Shown: one piece after another, positions 1 to 9,138 of the stretch | Layout of the letters: each line of letters begins with the position of its first letter | How positions within the stretch are numbered: the stretch's first letter is position 1 | Source of the DNA: Pseudomonas sp. HS6 | GTDB taxonomy: Bacteria > Pseudomonadota > Gammaproteobacteria > Pseudomonadales > Pseudomonadaceae | DNA length: 64,000 nucleotides | Direction: 5' to 3' | NCBI RefSeq assembly: GCF_023375815.1 | Contig: NZ_CP067412.1 | Span: 806,001 to 870,000 of the forward strand | Position numbers and translations under genes: made by a program | Notes under the pieces: generated by a model | Seen by the model: the letters and a program-made list of their open reading frames with translations, nothing else | What the model was told of the DNA's origin: nothing | The model's database searches: none

Positions 1-611
1 ACATCGACACAGGATGCACTGTCACTGCCGGCCACGCGGCCGATCAGGTTTTCTGCGTGAATCTGCAAGTGCCCGACCAGCCCCAGACCCAACGGCTCGT
101 TGCCGATGCGCGCCAGCAAGGCCGTGGCGCTGATGTCGAGATCGATCGAGGTGGCCAGTTCCAGAGGCGTCGACCAGTCGCTGCTGTACAGGCCGGCAAC
201 CGTGGAACGGGCGTAAAGCGCTTCGACCCTTTCCAGCATGCCGTGGATCACGGCGTCGTTCGCCGCGTCCTGCGGCACTCGACGCTGATAGGCAATCAGT
301 GCAGCCAATGCGTCCAGTTGCAGCGCCAGCGTTCGGCAACGTCCCGAACCGTGCGGCGTCCAATAGCGGTCGGCGAGCTCGTGAAAACCGGCGTTCGGCG
401 CATCGTACAAACGCATCAGCCCGTCGTGGGCAAAACGCAGTTGAACATCGTCACCGTGGTCAGCCTGGTAGAGCGTGACCGCGACCTGATCCTGCAACTG
501 CTTGTCAGTGGAAATCGCGACTTCGCCACTGGCATCGGTGACAGCAAAAAAACCGCCGTACTCAATGTCCTTGAGGCCTTGATCAAATACAAACTGCGGA
601 TGCAGCGGCAT
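1..611 (-). CDS. Hypothetical protein, possibly AGE-type (alpha/alpha)6-barrel; 3' end outside window
   Basis: An open frame of about 203 codons reads leftward from ATG at 611 and leaves the window without a stop. It starts 22 bp after the glycosyltransferase stop, so it is probably the third gene of one operon. The N-terminal stretch around residues 12-40 (D..YGGFFAVTD..G, then TDK.LQDQ) resembles the repeat pattern of N-acylglucosamine 2-epimerase/cellobiose epimerase barrels. That resemblance is by eye and weak, and the catalytic histidines of that family would lie beyond the edge. No signal peptide or membrane segment is visible. With a glycosyltransferase and an acyltransferase upstream, a role in sugar modification is plausible but unproven. 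Confidence 0.6.
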   Translation of the reverse strand, partial: MPLHPQFVFDQGLKDIEYGGFFAVTDASGEVAISTDKQLQDQVAVTLYQADHGDDVQLRFAHDGLMRLYDAPNAGFHELADRYWTPHGSGRCRTLALQLDALAALIAYQRRVPQDAANDAVIHGMLERVEALYARSTVAGLYSSDWSTPLELATSIDLDISATALLARIGNEPLGLGLVGHLQIHAENLIGRVAGSDSASCVD

Positions 612-633
612 GGTAAATCCCTCTTCCTTGAGG

Positions 634-1884
634 TTAGGCAGCTTTGCTTGCGGTCAGCGACACAACGCTGCCCTGGCACAACTCGATGATGCGCATTGCT
701 GCGCGGGCAGCACCTTCGCCGTCCGGTGCAGCCACTTGTTGATGAGGGGCGAAGTAAGCCGATACCCGCGTGTCCTTATCCAGCTCACCCTGAACCAGTT
801 CAACGATACGGTCGCGTTCAAATCCGATGTGTGTCGGGAAACCGAGCAGCTCCAGACGACGCAGGGCTTCCAGTTCGTGGTACTCGGACTTGGAGGACAA
901 CAGGAACAGGGTCGGAATGTTCATCGCTGCAATTTCCGTTACGGTGATCCAGCCTGGGGCCGAAATCAGCAGACTGGCTTCACGCAGCAGTCCCATCCAG
1001 TCCGGGTAATACGGCACACAAATCACACCGTCCTGATCCTCGATATCCTTGCGACCCAGCAACACCATCTTCAGATCCGGATTGCGTTCGCGCAGGACTC
1101 GGAAACTGTCCAGATAAGCAGCGAGCAGTCCGTCCTTGTTCTCCGCGAACATGGTCGTGCCGCTGATAGAGGCGACAATGAACGGCGAATCACCCAGTTT
1201 CAGTTGCTCGCGTACGTTCAGCCCGCTCTGCACGGTGATGTCACGGATCATCGGCCCTACAAAGTGCGCCTTGCCGCTGACCAGCGCGTCGGCTACCGGA
1301 GTGCCTTGGTCGAGTGAGGCGATAAAGGGTTTGTCTGTCAGTACCAACTTCGCCTCGTTGATCATCCAGCTGAACTGACTGTGCAACGCCGTTCGGGCCC
1401 GGGACATTTCCAGAGCATTCACCTCGAAACCGCCTTCTGCCAAATCGTGATCCTGCAATTGGCAAAGTGTGAAGTCATAACGCTCGGTCACGAACACCAG
1501 CGGTGTGCCTGTGAAAATCGCGGCAAGACAGGCTGCCATGTTGTAGTCAGATACCAGCACGCTCGGTTTGTATTCCGCAATCAAGGCCAGATAAGACAGG
1601 ATTCGCTCACCGGACAAAAAGGTAGTTGCGATATAACTTCCAATATAAGTCGCCCAATCCAGCTGTTTCGACAAGTTGCTCTTTTTCGAGTAGTCGACCA
1701 GCCGTCCGGCGATATCGACAACCTCAACTCCGGACTTTTCGAACAACGGTGTAAACGTTGGCTGCAAAGAAGCCAGCGCCACGGTCAATGGCATATCCGG
1801 GCGTTGCTTCTTGATCGCCTGAGCGATGGACAGCACGCGCATATTGTGGCCGGAACCGGTTGGGTTAGGGGCAAATAAAATCAT
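634..1884 (-). CDS. Glycosyltransferase, MurG/GT28- or GT1-like (GT-B fold)
   Basis: A 416-residue protein begins with a GT-B-style opening (MILFAPNPTGSGHNMR, the GSGH glycine-rich loop). The C-terminal half has the donor-binding pattern of this fold: FIVASISGTT near 240, then APGWITVTEIAAMNIPTLFL near 315-335. Such enzymes transfer a sugar from a nucleotide donor to an acceptor, usually at the inner membrane face or in the cytosol; neither donor nor acceptor can be read from sequence. No transmembrane segment is evident. The start overlaps the stop of the upstream acyltransferase gene by four bases (ATGA), implying translational coupling. A macrolide-type or lipid-glycosylating GT1 enzyme is the main alternative. 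Confidence 0.8.
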   Translation of the reverse strand: MILFAPNPTGSGHNMRVLSIAQAIKKQRPDMPLTVALASLQPTFTPLFEKSGVEVVDIAGRLVDYSKKSNLSKQLDWATYIGSYIATTFLSGERILSYLALIAEYKPSVLVSDYNMAACLAAIFTGTPLVFVTERYDFTLCQLQDHDLAEGGFEVNALEMSRARTALHSQFSWMINEAKLVLTDKPFIASLDQGTPVADALVSGKAHFVGPMIRDITVQSGLNVREQLKLGDSPFIVASISGTTMFAENKDGLLAAYLDSFRVLRERNPDLKMVLLGRKDIEDQDGVICVPYYPDWMGLLREASLLISAPGWITVTEIAAMNIPTLFLLSSKSEYHELEALRRLELLGFPTHIGFERDRIVELVQGELDKDTRVSAYFAPHQQVAAPDGEGAARAAMRIIELCQGSVVSLTASKAA

Positions 1885-2852
1885 TCTTGAATCTCCATTA
1901 GTTGAACAACGCCATGAACCACAGTGTTTTCCAATACATCCCTTATTACCACCGAGTACGGTTTGATAACTGCACCGTCACCAATATTCAGTGGACCTAC
2001 CAAGATGGCGCCCTCGCCAATAACGCAACGACTTCCAATGCGCACAGGTGCCTCCTCCCAAGGCAGTGAGCGGAAAGAATGATCATGGGTGGAGGCAACG
2101 ATCGTGACCCCCTCGGACAACTCGCTGAAGGCCCCGACGGATACGCCGCCGGCAGCCTCGATAACCACACCCGCCGCCAGTCGGACGCCAGTGCCCAGTT
2201 CAATGCCGCCCAATTGCGACATGCCGCCCTGACGGTTGCTGCGCCCGATCAAAATGCAGTCTCGGGCGATTTCAACCGACGCTCCGCCGCGCAATTCGGC
2301 ATCGATCAAGGTTTCGTTGCTGATGTCCCAGGTCGCGGTATCGGGGTTCAACGCCTTGAGGCGAGGCACCGACTGCGTGGACCGATCGAGCATCGACGGC
2401 AAGCCCTGGCGGGCCCGGTCCCGGACTTTGGCCAGCACCGGCGCCGGGCTCGGCAGGCCGTCTTCGACCACGGTGCGCTGGGCAATGACTCGGGCCGGGC
2501 GGCCGACCACGATGGCATCGGCCGGCACATCGGTAGTCACCAACGCTCCGGCTGCGACCACCGCTCCCGCACCGATGGAAACGCCGGCGGCCACGGTGGC
2601 CTTGGCGCCCAGCCAGACGTTTTCGGCAATTCGAACCGGTGACTGCGCCGTTCCCAGGCATCGTGCGCCGGTAGCAAACATGCTGGACGCGCCAACAGAA
2701 GTGAACTGCAAATCACACTTGAATCCGATGAAACAATCATCGGCGACCTGAACGTTTTGCAGGCGGCTACCAGCACGAATCCAGACATGCCGGCCCAACT
2801 CACTCGCATCATTCACGGTCGTCGAAACTTCAACTACATTTATGTCGTCCAC
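1881..2852 (-). CDS. Tandem left-handed beta-helix (hexapeptide-repeat) acyltransferase
   Basis: A 323-residue protein with two separate hexapeptide-repeat regions. The first, about residues 25-125, ends with the CatB/XAT-like signature (VWLGAKATV...GAGAVVAAGALVTTDVPADAIVVGRPARVI). The second, about 170-320, has STHDHSF near 260, which could supply the catalytic histidine, followed by IGEGAILVGPLNIGDGAVIKPYSVV. Proteins with one such domain O- or N-acetylate sugars as trimers; two in one chain is uncommon. Translation starts at GTG 2852, chosen because GAGG lies seven bases upstream. It is the first gene of the minus-strand operon and overlaps the glycosyltransferase gene. The acyl acceptor is unknown; acetylation of a surface glycan is inferred only from the neighbour. 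Confidence 0.8.
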   Translation of the reverse strand: MDDINVVEVSTTVNDASELGRHVWIRAGSRLQNVQVADDCFIGFKCDLQFTSVGASSMFATGARCLGTAQSPVRIAENVWLGAKATVAAGVSIGAGAVVAAGALVTTDVPADAIVVGRPARVIAQRTVVEDGLPSPAPVLAKVRDRARQGLPSMLDRSTQSVPRLKALNPDTATWDISNETLIDAELRGGASVEIARDCILIGRSNRQGGMSQLGGIELGTGVRLAAGVVIEAAGGVSVGAFSELSEGVTIVASTHDHSFRSLPWEEAPVRIGSRCVIGEGAILVGPLNIGDGAVIKPYSVVIRDVLENTVVHGVVQLMEIQE

Positions 2853-3413
2853 AATAAAGCCTCATTCCATTGATGCCGGGCACATAAAAATCCGAAAAGC
2901 GTGCGTATCCCGCAGATATAACTCCGCCGATGCACAAATAATAATTAACTGTTTATTTAAGGCTTCTATTCAAAGCACGCCTGACATTGCGTCTGCGCAA
3001 CTTGTCAACTGACCGGTTCATTCAACTGTCGTTATTCATTAACGACAGGTTCACGCTTGCGCCAAAGGCCAAGTCAGTTTTATGTGAAGAAAAGCCGATT
3101 CAAGTCTGTCCGTGACTCTGGTGTAGCTCCATTAGGGTGGGATTGTCCTTTAGTACGAATGTTATAGTACAGACGATTTTGTTTTGCAATAGGTGTCCGA
3201 ATGGTTATCTCGTTTTGGTCTAAAAATTTATTGAACTTTTATGGTGCTCGCTTGTATTAAAACCGTCATATATGCACGGGATTGGTGCAAACGCCCAGTT
3301 CGCGGAGGATCTCCTCCAGCGCTAACGGGCATCTGGAAGTCGACCCCAGACATTCCGAGCACGTAAACCAGCGCTAGGGTGGCGACTCAAACTGCCCTTG
3401 GCCTGGAGCCGTC
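2853..3413. other. 560-bp AT-rich intergenic spacer
   Basis: No convincing gene lies here. Base composition is clearly lower in GC than the flanks, especially 2930-2990 and 3130-3270, which often marks horizontally acquired or heavily regulated DNA. It contains a perfect hairpin at 3026-3048, a GGAGGA-TC-TCCTCC inverted repeat near 3304-3317, and a 19-codon ORF at 3201-3260 with AGGTG five bases before its ATG. Promoters for the minus operon and the plus-strand cupin should lie here, but no clean sigma-70 pair can be asserted. Confidence 0.6.
3026..3048. repeat. Perfect 9-bp inverted repeat (hairpin or operator)
   Basis: CTGTCGTTA, a 5-nt loop (TTCAT) and TAACGACAG form a perfect stem-loop about 170 bp upstream of the acyltransferase start. 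There is no following T-run on either strand, so a regulator-binding palindrome is as likely as a terminator. Confidence 0.45.
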
Positions 3414-3758
3414 ATGCCTGCACCTATCACCGTTCTGCGCGATACCCACCCGCTGCCAGTACTCGACGCCTGCAAATGGGAGAAGCTCGAGGGCGACCCG
3501 CACACCGTCAACCTAAACGCCTACACCAGCGAAGACGGCAGCAAGATCATGGGCACCTGGATCTGCACGCCAGGCAAGTGGCGGGTAGATTACGTGAAAT
3601 GGGAGTACTGCCATTTCCAGGAGGGCTACTGCGTGATCACCCCGGATGGCATGGAGCCGATTCACCTGCGCGCCGGCGATATCTTCGTGGTCGAGCCGGG
3701 CATGAAAGGCACCTGGGAAGTGGTCGAGACCGTGCGCAAATATTTCGTGTTCGCCTGA
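3414..3758 (+). CDS. Cupin domain protein (DUF861/cupin_3 family)
   Basis: A 114-residue single-domain protein. The core (KWRVDYVKWEYCHFQEGY, then GDIFVVEPGMKGTWEVVE..RKYFVF) matches the cupin_3 family that includes (S)-ureidoglycine aminohydrolase-like proteins and many unassigned small cupins. The family folds as a conserved beta-barrel; the usual histidine metal ligands are not fully preserved here, so catalysis is uncertain. It stands alone on the plus strand and converges with mmsB, with a terminator between them. There is no signal peptide. Function is unassigned beyond the fold. Confidence 0.8.
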   Translation: MPAPITVLRDTHPLPVLDACKWEKLEGDPHTVNLNAYTSEDGSKIMGTWICTPGKWRVDYVKWEYCHFQEGYCVITPDGMEPIHLRAGDIFVVEPGMKGTWEVVETVRKYFVFA

Positions 3759-3761
3759 TAC

Positions 3762-3798
3762 AAAAAAGCCGGGAAACCACCCGACGTGATTTCCCGGC
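3762..3798 (-). terminator. Rho-independent terminator of mmsAB
   Basis: GCCGGGAAA at 3768-3776 pairs with TTTCCCGGC at 3790-3798. On the minus strand the stem is followed by a run of six T, as expected for termination of mmsA-mmsB transcription; the hairpin may also slow readthrough from the convergent cupin gene. Confidence 0.8.
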
Positions 3799-3852
3799 AA
3801 CACCTACTGCATCTGAATGGCAGACCTGTGGCAAGCACAGGCCTGACGACGA

Positions 3853-4746
3853 TTACTGCGGCTTGCGATAGCTGTTGATGATCGCCGAGAAGTCCTTGCC
3901 ACCTTCCCCGCGCAGGCTCATCGCCTGATACAACTGCTGCGCCACCGCGCCCAGCACCACTGGCTGATGGGCCTGACGCGCCGCCTCGGTGGCCAGCCCG
4001 AGATCCTTGAGCATCAGCTCGGCGCCAAAGCCACCGGTGTAACCGCGCGAAGCCGGCGCCGTTTCGACGATGCCCGGCCAAGGGTTGTACATTTCCGAAC
4101 TCCAGCAACGCCCGGTCGAGCTGTTGATGATCTCGGCGAGCACACCGGTATCGATTCCCAACGCGTCGCCCAAGGCCATCGCCTCACTGACGCCGACCAT
4201 CGAAATGGCGAGCAACAGGTTGTTGCAGATCTTGGCGATCTGCCCGGTGCCGACCTCACCGCAATGCACGATGTTGCGGCCCATTTGCGCCAGCACCGGT
4301 TGCAGGCTGGCGAACAGTTCAGGGGTGGCACCGACCATGAACGTCAGTGTGCCTGCGGTTGCGCCGCCGGTGCCGCCGGACACCGGCGCATCGGCCATGG
4401 CCACGCCTTGTTTGGCAGCGGCCACCGCCACGTCGCGTGCAGTCTGCGGATCAATGGTGCTGCAATCCACCGCCGGCACGCCTTTGCCGATGCCGGCCAG
4501 CACACCATCCTCACCGAGCCAGACGCTGCGTACATGCACTGCGGCCGGCAACATGGTGATCACCAGTTCCGCATCCTCTGCGGCTTCGCGAGCCGAGGAG
4601 CGGATAGTGCCGCCCAACTGCTCCAGTTCCGCCAGCACGGTTTTGTTCAGGTCCACCAGGTTCAGCGAATGCCCGGCCTTGATCAGGTTGCGCGCCATCG
4701 GCGCGCCCATGTTGCCCAGACCGATAAATGCGATTTTCATGGCCAT
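3853..4746 (-). CDS. mmsB: 3-hydroxyisobutyrate dehydrogenase
   Basis: A 297-residue NAD-dependent beta-hydroxyacid dehydrogenase that oxidises 3-hydroxyisobutyrate to methylmalonate semialdehyde in valine degradation. The N-terminal Rossmann motif is GLGNMG (9-14), the family substrate loop is DAPVSGGTGGA (about 119-129), and the catalytic lysine is K172 within GQIAKICNN. Length and domain order are those of MmsB. It lies 3 bp downstream of mmsA, whose product uses the semialdehyde formed here, so the two form one operon. An internal ATG at 4740 (MKIAFIGLG) is an alternative start. Confidence 0.95.
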   Translation of the reverse strand: MAMKIAFIGLGNMGAPMARNLIKAGHSLNLVDLNKTVLAELEQLGGTIRSSAREAAEDAELVITMLPAAVHVRSVWLGEDGVLAGIGKGVPAVDCSTIDPQTARDVAVAAAKQGVAMADAPVSGGTGGATAGTLTFMVGATPELFASLQPVLAQMGRNIVHCGEVGTGQIAKICNNLLLAISMVGVSEAMALGDALGIDTGVLAEIINSSTGRCWSSEMYNPWPGIVETAPASRGYTGGFGAELMLKDLGLATEAARQAHQPVVLGAVAQQLYQAMSLRGEGGKDFSAIINSYRKPQ

Positions 4747-4749
4747 TCC

Positions 4750-6276
4750 TCAGCGCAGGTTAATGGTGGTGTTCACGCCGTCGTTGACGCTGTCGTCATC
4801 GAACCAGCGCGCCGTGACCGTTTTGGTCTGGGTGTAGAACTGCACCACTTGCTTGCCGTACGGGCCGAGGTCGCCGAGTTTCGAACCGCGCGAACCGGTG
4901 AAGCTGAAGAACGGCACCGGCACCGGAATCGGGATGTTGATGCCGACCTGACCGACGTCGATTTCAGTCTGGAATTTACGCGCCGCCGCGCCGCTCTGGG
5001 TGAACAGGCCCGTGCCGTTGCCGAACGGGTTGGCGTTGACCAGCGCAATGGCCTGATCGAGGGTGTCGACTTCCAGCACCACCAGTACCGGGCCGAAGAT
5101 TTCCTGGGTGTAGATCTGCATGTCGGTGGTCACCCCGGAGAACAGGGTCGGGCCGACGAAGTTGCCCTTCTCGTAACCCGGCACGCTGATGTCGCGACCG
5201 TCCAGCTCGAGTTTCGCGCCTTCCTTGATACCGCTTTCGATCAGATCGAGAATCCGCGCCTTGGCCTTTTTCGAAATGACCGGACCGACATCGGTGCCCG
5301 GCTCGCTGCCCGCGTTGACCTTGAGTTTCTGCGCCAGCGCTTTCAGATCCGGCAGCCACTGCTTGGCCGCGCCCACCAGCACCACCACAGACGTGGCCAT
5401 GCAACGCTGACCGGCCGCACCGAAACCGGCACCGACCAGCGCATTGAGCGCTTGCTCGCGATTGGCGTCCGGCAGCACCACGGCGTGGTTTTTCGCGCCC
5501 ATCATCGATTGCACACGCTTGCCGTGTTTACCGGCCAGGTCATACACGTGGGTGCCGACCGCAGTCGAACCAACGAAGGAAATCGCCTTGATGTCCTTGT
5601 GGGTACACAGTCCATCGACCACGTCCTTGCCGCCGTGCACGACGTTGAGCACACCCGCCGGAACGCCGGCCTCGATCGCCAGCTCCACCAGCAGCATGGT
5701 GGAAAGCGGGTCCTGTTCGGACGGTTTGAGCACGAAGGTGTTGCCGCAGGCGATGGCCATCGGGAACATCCACAGTGGAATCATCGCCGGGAAGTTGAAC
5801 GGCGTAATGCCCGCACAAACACCGATCGGTTGACGCAGGGTGTAAGTGTCGACGCCACCTGCAACGTTTTCGGCGAACTCGCCCATTTGCAGGCTGCCGA
5901 TGGAGCACGCGTGCTCGACCACTTCCAGACCGCGGAAAATATCGCCCTCGGCGTCGGCAATAGTCTTGCCTTGCTCGGCACTCAGCACCACGGCGATACG
6001 TTTGGAGTGCTCACGGATCAGCGCTTGCAGCTTGAGCATGATGCGCATGCGTGCGCCGATCGGGGTCAGCTTCCAGGTCTGGAAGGCGCGCTGGGCGGCA
6101 CTGACGGCAGCGTCGACTTCAGCAGCGGTGGCAAACGGGACTTTGGCCAGCACCTGCTGGGTCGCCGGGTTGACGATATCGTGCCACTCGGTGGTCTGCG
6201 ACTCGACCCACTCGCCGTCGATCAGCAGCTTGACCTTCTGGATCGTGGTTTCGTTGGGCGTAAGCGATGCGTTCAT
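4750..6276 (-). CDS. mmsA: Methylmalonate-semialdehyde dehydrogenase (CoA-acylating)
   Basis: A 508-residue aldehyde dehydrogenase superfamily protein. It converts methylmalonate semialdehyde to propionyl-CoA with NAD and CoA, and malonate semialdehyde to acetyl-CoA. The oxyanion asparagine is N161 in TPFNFP, the catalytic cysteine is C292 in GQRCMA, and the glycine-rich FVGSTAVG lies at 234-241. The MmsA class lacks the general-base glutamate of ordinary ALDHs; [10 protein letters not shown] at the corresponding position agrees with that. The divergent LysR gene 149 bp away is the likely regulator. Confidence 0.95.
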   Translation of the reverse strand: MNASLTPNETTIQKVKLLIDGEWVESQTTEWHDIVNPATQQVLAKVPFATAAEVDAAVSAAQRAFQTWKLTPIGARMRIMLKLQALIREHSKRIAVVLSAEQGKTIADAEGDIFRGLEVVEHACSIGSLQMGEFAENVAGGVDTYTLRQPIGVCAGITPFNFPAMIPLWMFPMAIACGNTFVLKPSEQDPLSTMLLVELAIEAGVPAGVLNVVHGGKDVVDGLCTHKDIKAISFVGSTAVGTHVYDLAGKHGKRVQSMMGAKNHAVVLPDANREQALNALVGAGFGAAGQRCMATSVVVLVGAAKQWLPDLKALAQKLKVNAGSEPGTDVGPVISKKAKARILDLIESGIKEGAKLELDGRDISVPGYEKGNFVGPTLFSGVTTDMQIYTQEIFGPVLVVLEVDTLDQAIALVNANPFGNGTGLFTQSGAAARKFQTEIDVGQVGINIPIPVPVPFFSFTGSRGSKLGDLGPYGKQVVQFYTQTKTVTARWFDDDSVNDGVNTTINLR

Positions 6277-6425
6277 GCTGGTCTCCAGAACTTGTTTTTA
6301 TCTTAGGAGCCAAGGCGAAGGGTTCGCCTTGAGATGAGGCGTGTGTCACGAATTGGTTGTCGGACTGTTTTTGGAGTATAGATGTGCAAACTTCTAATAA
6401 GAACGCACATAAAAGCCCGTCCATC

Positions 6426-7373
6426 ATGCAAAAAAACATCACGTCTTTAGGCTCGTTGAACTGGGACGACCTCAAGTTTTTCCTCGAAGTCGCCCGTACC
6501 CGCAAGGCCAGCATTGCGGCCAAACGCCTGGCGGTGGACTACACCACCGTGTCGCGGCGCATCAGTTCGCTGGAAGCGGCGCTCGGCACTTTGCTGTTCG
6601 AAAAGTCGCGCACCAGCGGTTTCGTGCTGACCGCCGAAGGCCAGCGTCTGCTGAGCTACGCCGAGTCGATCGAAAGCACACTGCACATGGCCTGCGAGCA
6701 GGTGTCCGGCTCCGGCGTCGCGCTGTCCGGGCATGTGCGGATGGGCTGCACCGAGGGTTTCGGCAGCTTCTTCATCACGCCGCAATTGAGCCACTTCGTC
6801 GACGCCTACCCGGCAATTTCGGTGGACATCCTGCCGCTGCCGCATTTCATCAGCCTGTCCAAACGCGAGGCCGACATCGTCATCGCCCTCGAACGCCCGG
6901 AACACGGGCCGTACGTGTGCTGCAAACTCTGCGACTACCGCTTGCAGCTTTACGCAACCCAGGAATATCTCGACAAACACCCGCCGATCCGCCGCCCCGC
7001 CGACCTGGGCAAGCATCAATTCATCAGTTATGTGGATGATCTGGCGTTCAGCTCGGAGCTGCTGTATCTGGCGAACGTGGTGCCCGGCGCCAGCGCCAAT
7101 TTGCGCAGCACCAGCGTGATTGCACAGTTTGTGGCAGCGCAGCAGGGGCGCTCATTGGCGATTCTGCCGTGCTTCCTCGCGGCGCAGGATCCACGCCTGT
7201 TACCAGTGCTGCCGGAGGAAATCGACATCACCCGGCAGTTCTGGATGTACTGCCGGGAGGACTTGAGGAAGCTCAAGCGGATCACCCTGTTGTGGGATTA
7301 CATCCGTGAGGTGACCGAGCGCAATCAGGCGCTGTTGATGGGGCAGACCCGGCAGATGCAGTTCGCCGATTAA
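6426..7373 (+). CDS. LysR-family transcriptional regulator, probably of mmsAB
   Basis: A 315-residue LysR protein. The N-terminal winged helix-turn-helix (residues about 8-65, LKFFLEVARTRKASIAAKRLAVDYTTVSRRISSLE split across the helices) is followed by a periplasmic-binding-like effector domain. ATG 6426 was chosen because the HTH begins nine residues later; longer in-frame starts would add 23 unrelated residues. It is divergent from mmsA, the usual arrangement for a LysR protein and its target, so control by a valine or 3-hydroxyisobutyrate catabolite is inferred. Its stop shares bases with the stop of the convergent yfiB (TTAA at 7370-7373), leaving no room for a terminator between them. 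Confidence 0.9.
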   Translation: MQKNITSLGSLNWDDLKFFLEVARTRKASIAAKRLAVDYTTVSRRISSLEAALGTLLFEKSRTSGFVLTAEGQRLLSYAESIESTLHMACEQVSGSGVALSGHVRMGCTEGFGSFFITPQLSHFVDAYPAISVDILPLPHFISLSKREADIVIALERPEHGPYVCCKLCDYRLQLYATQEYLDKHPPIRRPADLGKHQFISYVDDLAFSSELLYLANVVPGASANLRSTSVIAQFVAAQQGRSLAILPCFLAAQDPRLLPVLPEEIDITRQFWMYCREDLRKLKRITLLWDYIREVTERNQALLMGQTRQMQFAD

Positions 7374-7870
7374 TCGGCGCTGACCACGATCGATACCCGG
7401 CGATTTTCGGTGCGGCCGGCGACGGTGTCGTTGGAGGCCACCGGCTCGCGGCTGCCGAGGCCTTGCAACTGAATGTTCTCTTCCTTCATGCCGACCGTGG
7501 TCAGGACTTTACCGACGCTTTTCGCTCGGCGCAGCGACAGCTGCTGGTTGTAGCTTTCCTTGCCCGAGGCGTCGGTGTGGCCATCCACCCGCACCCGCTC
7601 GATGCCGACACCGAGCAGCGCCTTGCCGATACGCTCGACAATTTCAGTACTTTGCTTGTTCAGACTCTCGACGTCGCTGCCAAACAGCACTTTGCCCGAT
7701 AGACCGAACTCCCAGCCGTCGTCGGTCAGTTCGAAGCCTTGCTGCTTGAGCACGGCAATCTGTGCCGGAGTCAGGCCTTTTTGCGGGGCGGTCTGGCATC
7801 CGGTCAGGGCCAACATGGCCATCAACATCAGTGTGGAAAACAATCGAACGGAAAGTGAGAACACGGGCAT
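7370..7870 (-). CDS. yfiB: OmpA/Pal-like outer-membrane lipoprotein of the YfiBNR system
   Basis: A 166-residue lipoprotein: signal peptide with lipobox LTGC (lipidated cysteine C25), a short linker, and an OmpA-like peptidoglycan-binding domain (VRVDGHTDASGKESYNQQLSLRRA split around D and R contacts, about 100-135). In Pseudomonas aeruginosa YfiB sequesters YfiR at the outer membrane under envelope stress and so releases the diguanylate cyclase YfiN. The gene overlaps yfiN by one base (TGATG). Order yfiR-yfiN-yfiB and all three domain types match the known system. Confidence 0.9.
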   Translation of the reverse strand: MPVFSLSVRLFSTLMLMAMLALTGCQTAPQKGLTPAQIAVLKQQGFELTDDGWEFGLSGKVLFGSDVESLNKQSTEIVERIGKALLGVGIERVRVDGHTDASGKESYNQQLSLRRAKSVGKVLTTVGMKEENIQLQGLGSREPVASNDTVAGRTENRRVSIVVSAD

Positions 7871-9138
7871 CAGCTCCTGGTTTGAACGGGATCGACCGGG
7901 TGCTCCGACCCGGCCGTGAATTGGGCGCCACGCGACAGACGCTTGGCTTGATACATGGCGGCGTCGGCCGCATCAAGTAAAGCGCCGGGCGTGGCACCAT
8001 GATCGGGGTAAACCGCAATGCCGATACTGAGCGAAGTCACCACACTGGTGTCGCCCGGCAGTGCAATCGGGGTGTCCATGCTGGCGAGAATCTTGTCGGC
8101 AATGCGCTCGGCGTCTTCGGTCTTGTGCAACGGTGTCAGCAAAACAGCAAACTCATCGCCGCCCAGGCGCGCCACCAGATCCTCTTCGCGCAACTGCGCC
8201 CGCACCCGATTCGCCACCGCCACCAGCACCGCATCGCCGGCGGCATGACCGAAGTTGTCGTTAATCCCCTTGAAACGGTCACTGTCGAGAAACAGCACCG
8301 CCACACGCTCGTTGAGTTTGTTGGCGCTGCGTAACGCACGGATCAGGCGGCCTTCAAAAAAGGCCCGATTGGGCAAACCTGTGAGGCTGTCATGAGTGGC
8401 CTGGTGGGCGAGGGTTTCGTTCTCGCTTTGCAGGTGGGTCTGCCAGGACTCCAGCTCATCGAGCAGGGCATTGAAGTCGTTACCGAGATTGTCGAGTTCG
8501 GCGATCTTCGCCGGCGGTACGCGACGATCCAGTGCGCGCTCGCTGCGTGCGGCGTGGGCCACTCCCGCCAGACTGTGCAGCGGGCCGATAATCACGCGTA
8601 ACTGCCGACGTGCCAGATAGAACGCCACCCAGGCGCTGATCGCGGTGCAGAGTATGATGCCGGCCAGACCGCTCAACAGAAAACGCATCAAGCTGCCGCC
8701 GTGACCGATCAACAGGATCCGGCCGATCTCACGATCCTGATGCAGGATCGGCAGGCTGATCGGTTTTTCCAGAATCACTCGAGTTATCTGCATTTCCAGC
8801 CCGGAAAACAAGCCGTTTTCCGGACGCTGCCAGCGCGCGATCAACTGACCCTGGCTGTCCAGCACCTGAGCGTCCGCCACTTCTTCGGTCGAGGCAATCA
8901 ACGCCAGTGCCTCCGTCGCGGCAGGCTTGTCGTTGAATACCACCGCCGCTTCCACGGTGTAACTGATTGAACGAGCGATCAGGTGCAGATTGTGATCGGC
9001 ATAGACCCGCAGCGCCAACACGCCGAGCAGGGTCAGGGACACACTGGCCATCGCCACGGCGACCAGCGCAACGATCAAGTACCCGCGACCGATGACCGAG
9101 CCCAGGGTCGGTCGCCCTGTGGATTTGTTGCGTCTCAT
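7870..9138 (-). CDS. yfiN: Membrane diguanylate cyclase YfiN (TpbB)
   Basis: A 422-residue inner-membrane sensor cyclase. TM1 covers about residues 19-44, a periplasmic PAS-like domain about 45-150, TM2 about 153-176, a HAMP-like segment about 178-240, and a GGDEF domain about 245-410. The active site is intact (RLGGDEF, GGDEF at 326-330). An RxxD inhibitory site (317-320) lies five residues before it, so product feedback by c-di-GMP is expected. The protein makes c-di-GMP, raising biofilm exopolysaccharide production; YfiR represses it from the periplasm. Its start overlaps the yfiR stop (ATGA). Confidence 0.93.
   Translation of the reverse strand: MRRNKSTGRPTLGSVIGRGYLIVALVAVAMASVSLTLLGVLALRVYADHNLHLIARSISYTVEAAVVFNDKPAATEALALIASTEEVADAQVLDSQGQLIARWQRPENGLFSGLEMQITRVILEKPISLPILHQDREIGRILLIGHGGSLMRFLLSGLAGIILCTAISAWVAFYLARRQLRVIIGPLHSLAGVAHAARSERALDRRVPPAKIAELDNLGNDFNALLDELESWQTHLQSENETLAHQATHDSLTGLPNRAFFEGRLIRALRSANKLNERVAVLFLDSDRFKGINDNFGHAAGDAVLVAVANRVRAQLREEDLVARLGGDEFAVLLTPLHKTEDAERIADKILASMDTPIALPGDTSVVTSLSIGIAVYPDHGATPGALLDAADAAMYQAKRLSRGAQFTAGSEHPVDPVQTRS

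Noticed and set aside
3201..3260. 19-codon ORF with AGGTG before its ATG as a gene
   Set aside because: Too short to support without conservation or expression data; kept only as part of a finding.
3967..6306. A 779-codon open frame on the plus strand opposite mmsB/mmsA
   Set aside because: It is the antisense shadow of two certain genes in high-GC DNA; composition is rich in His, Arg, Gln and Asp with no domain.
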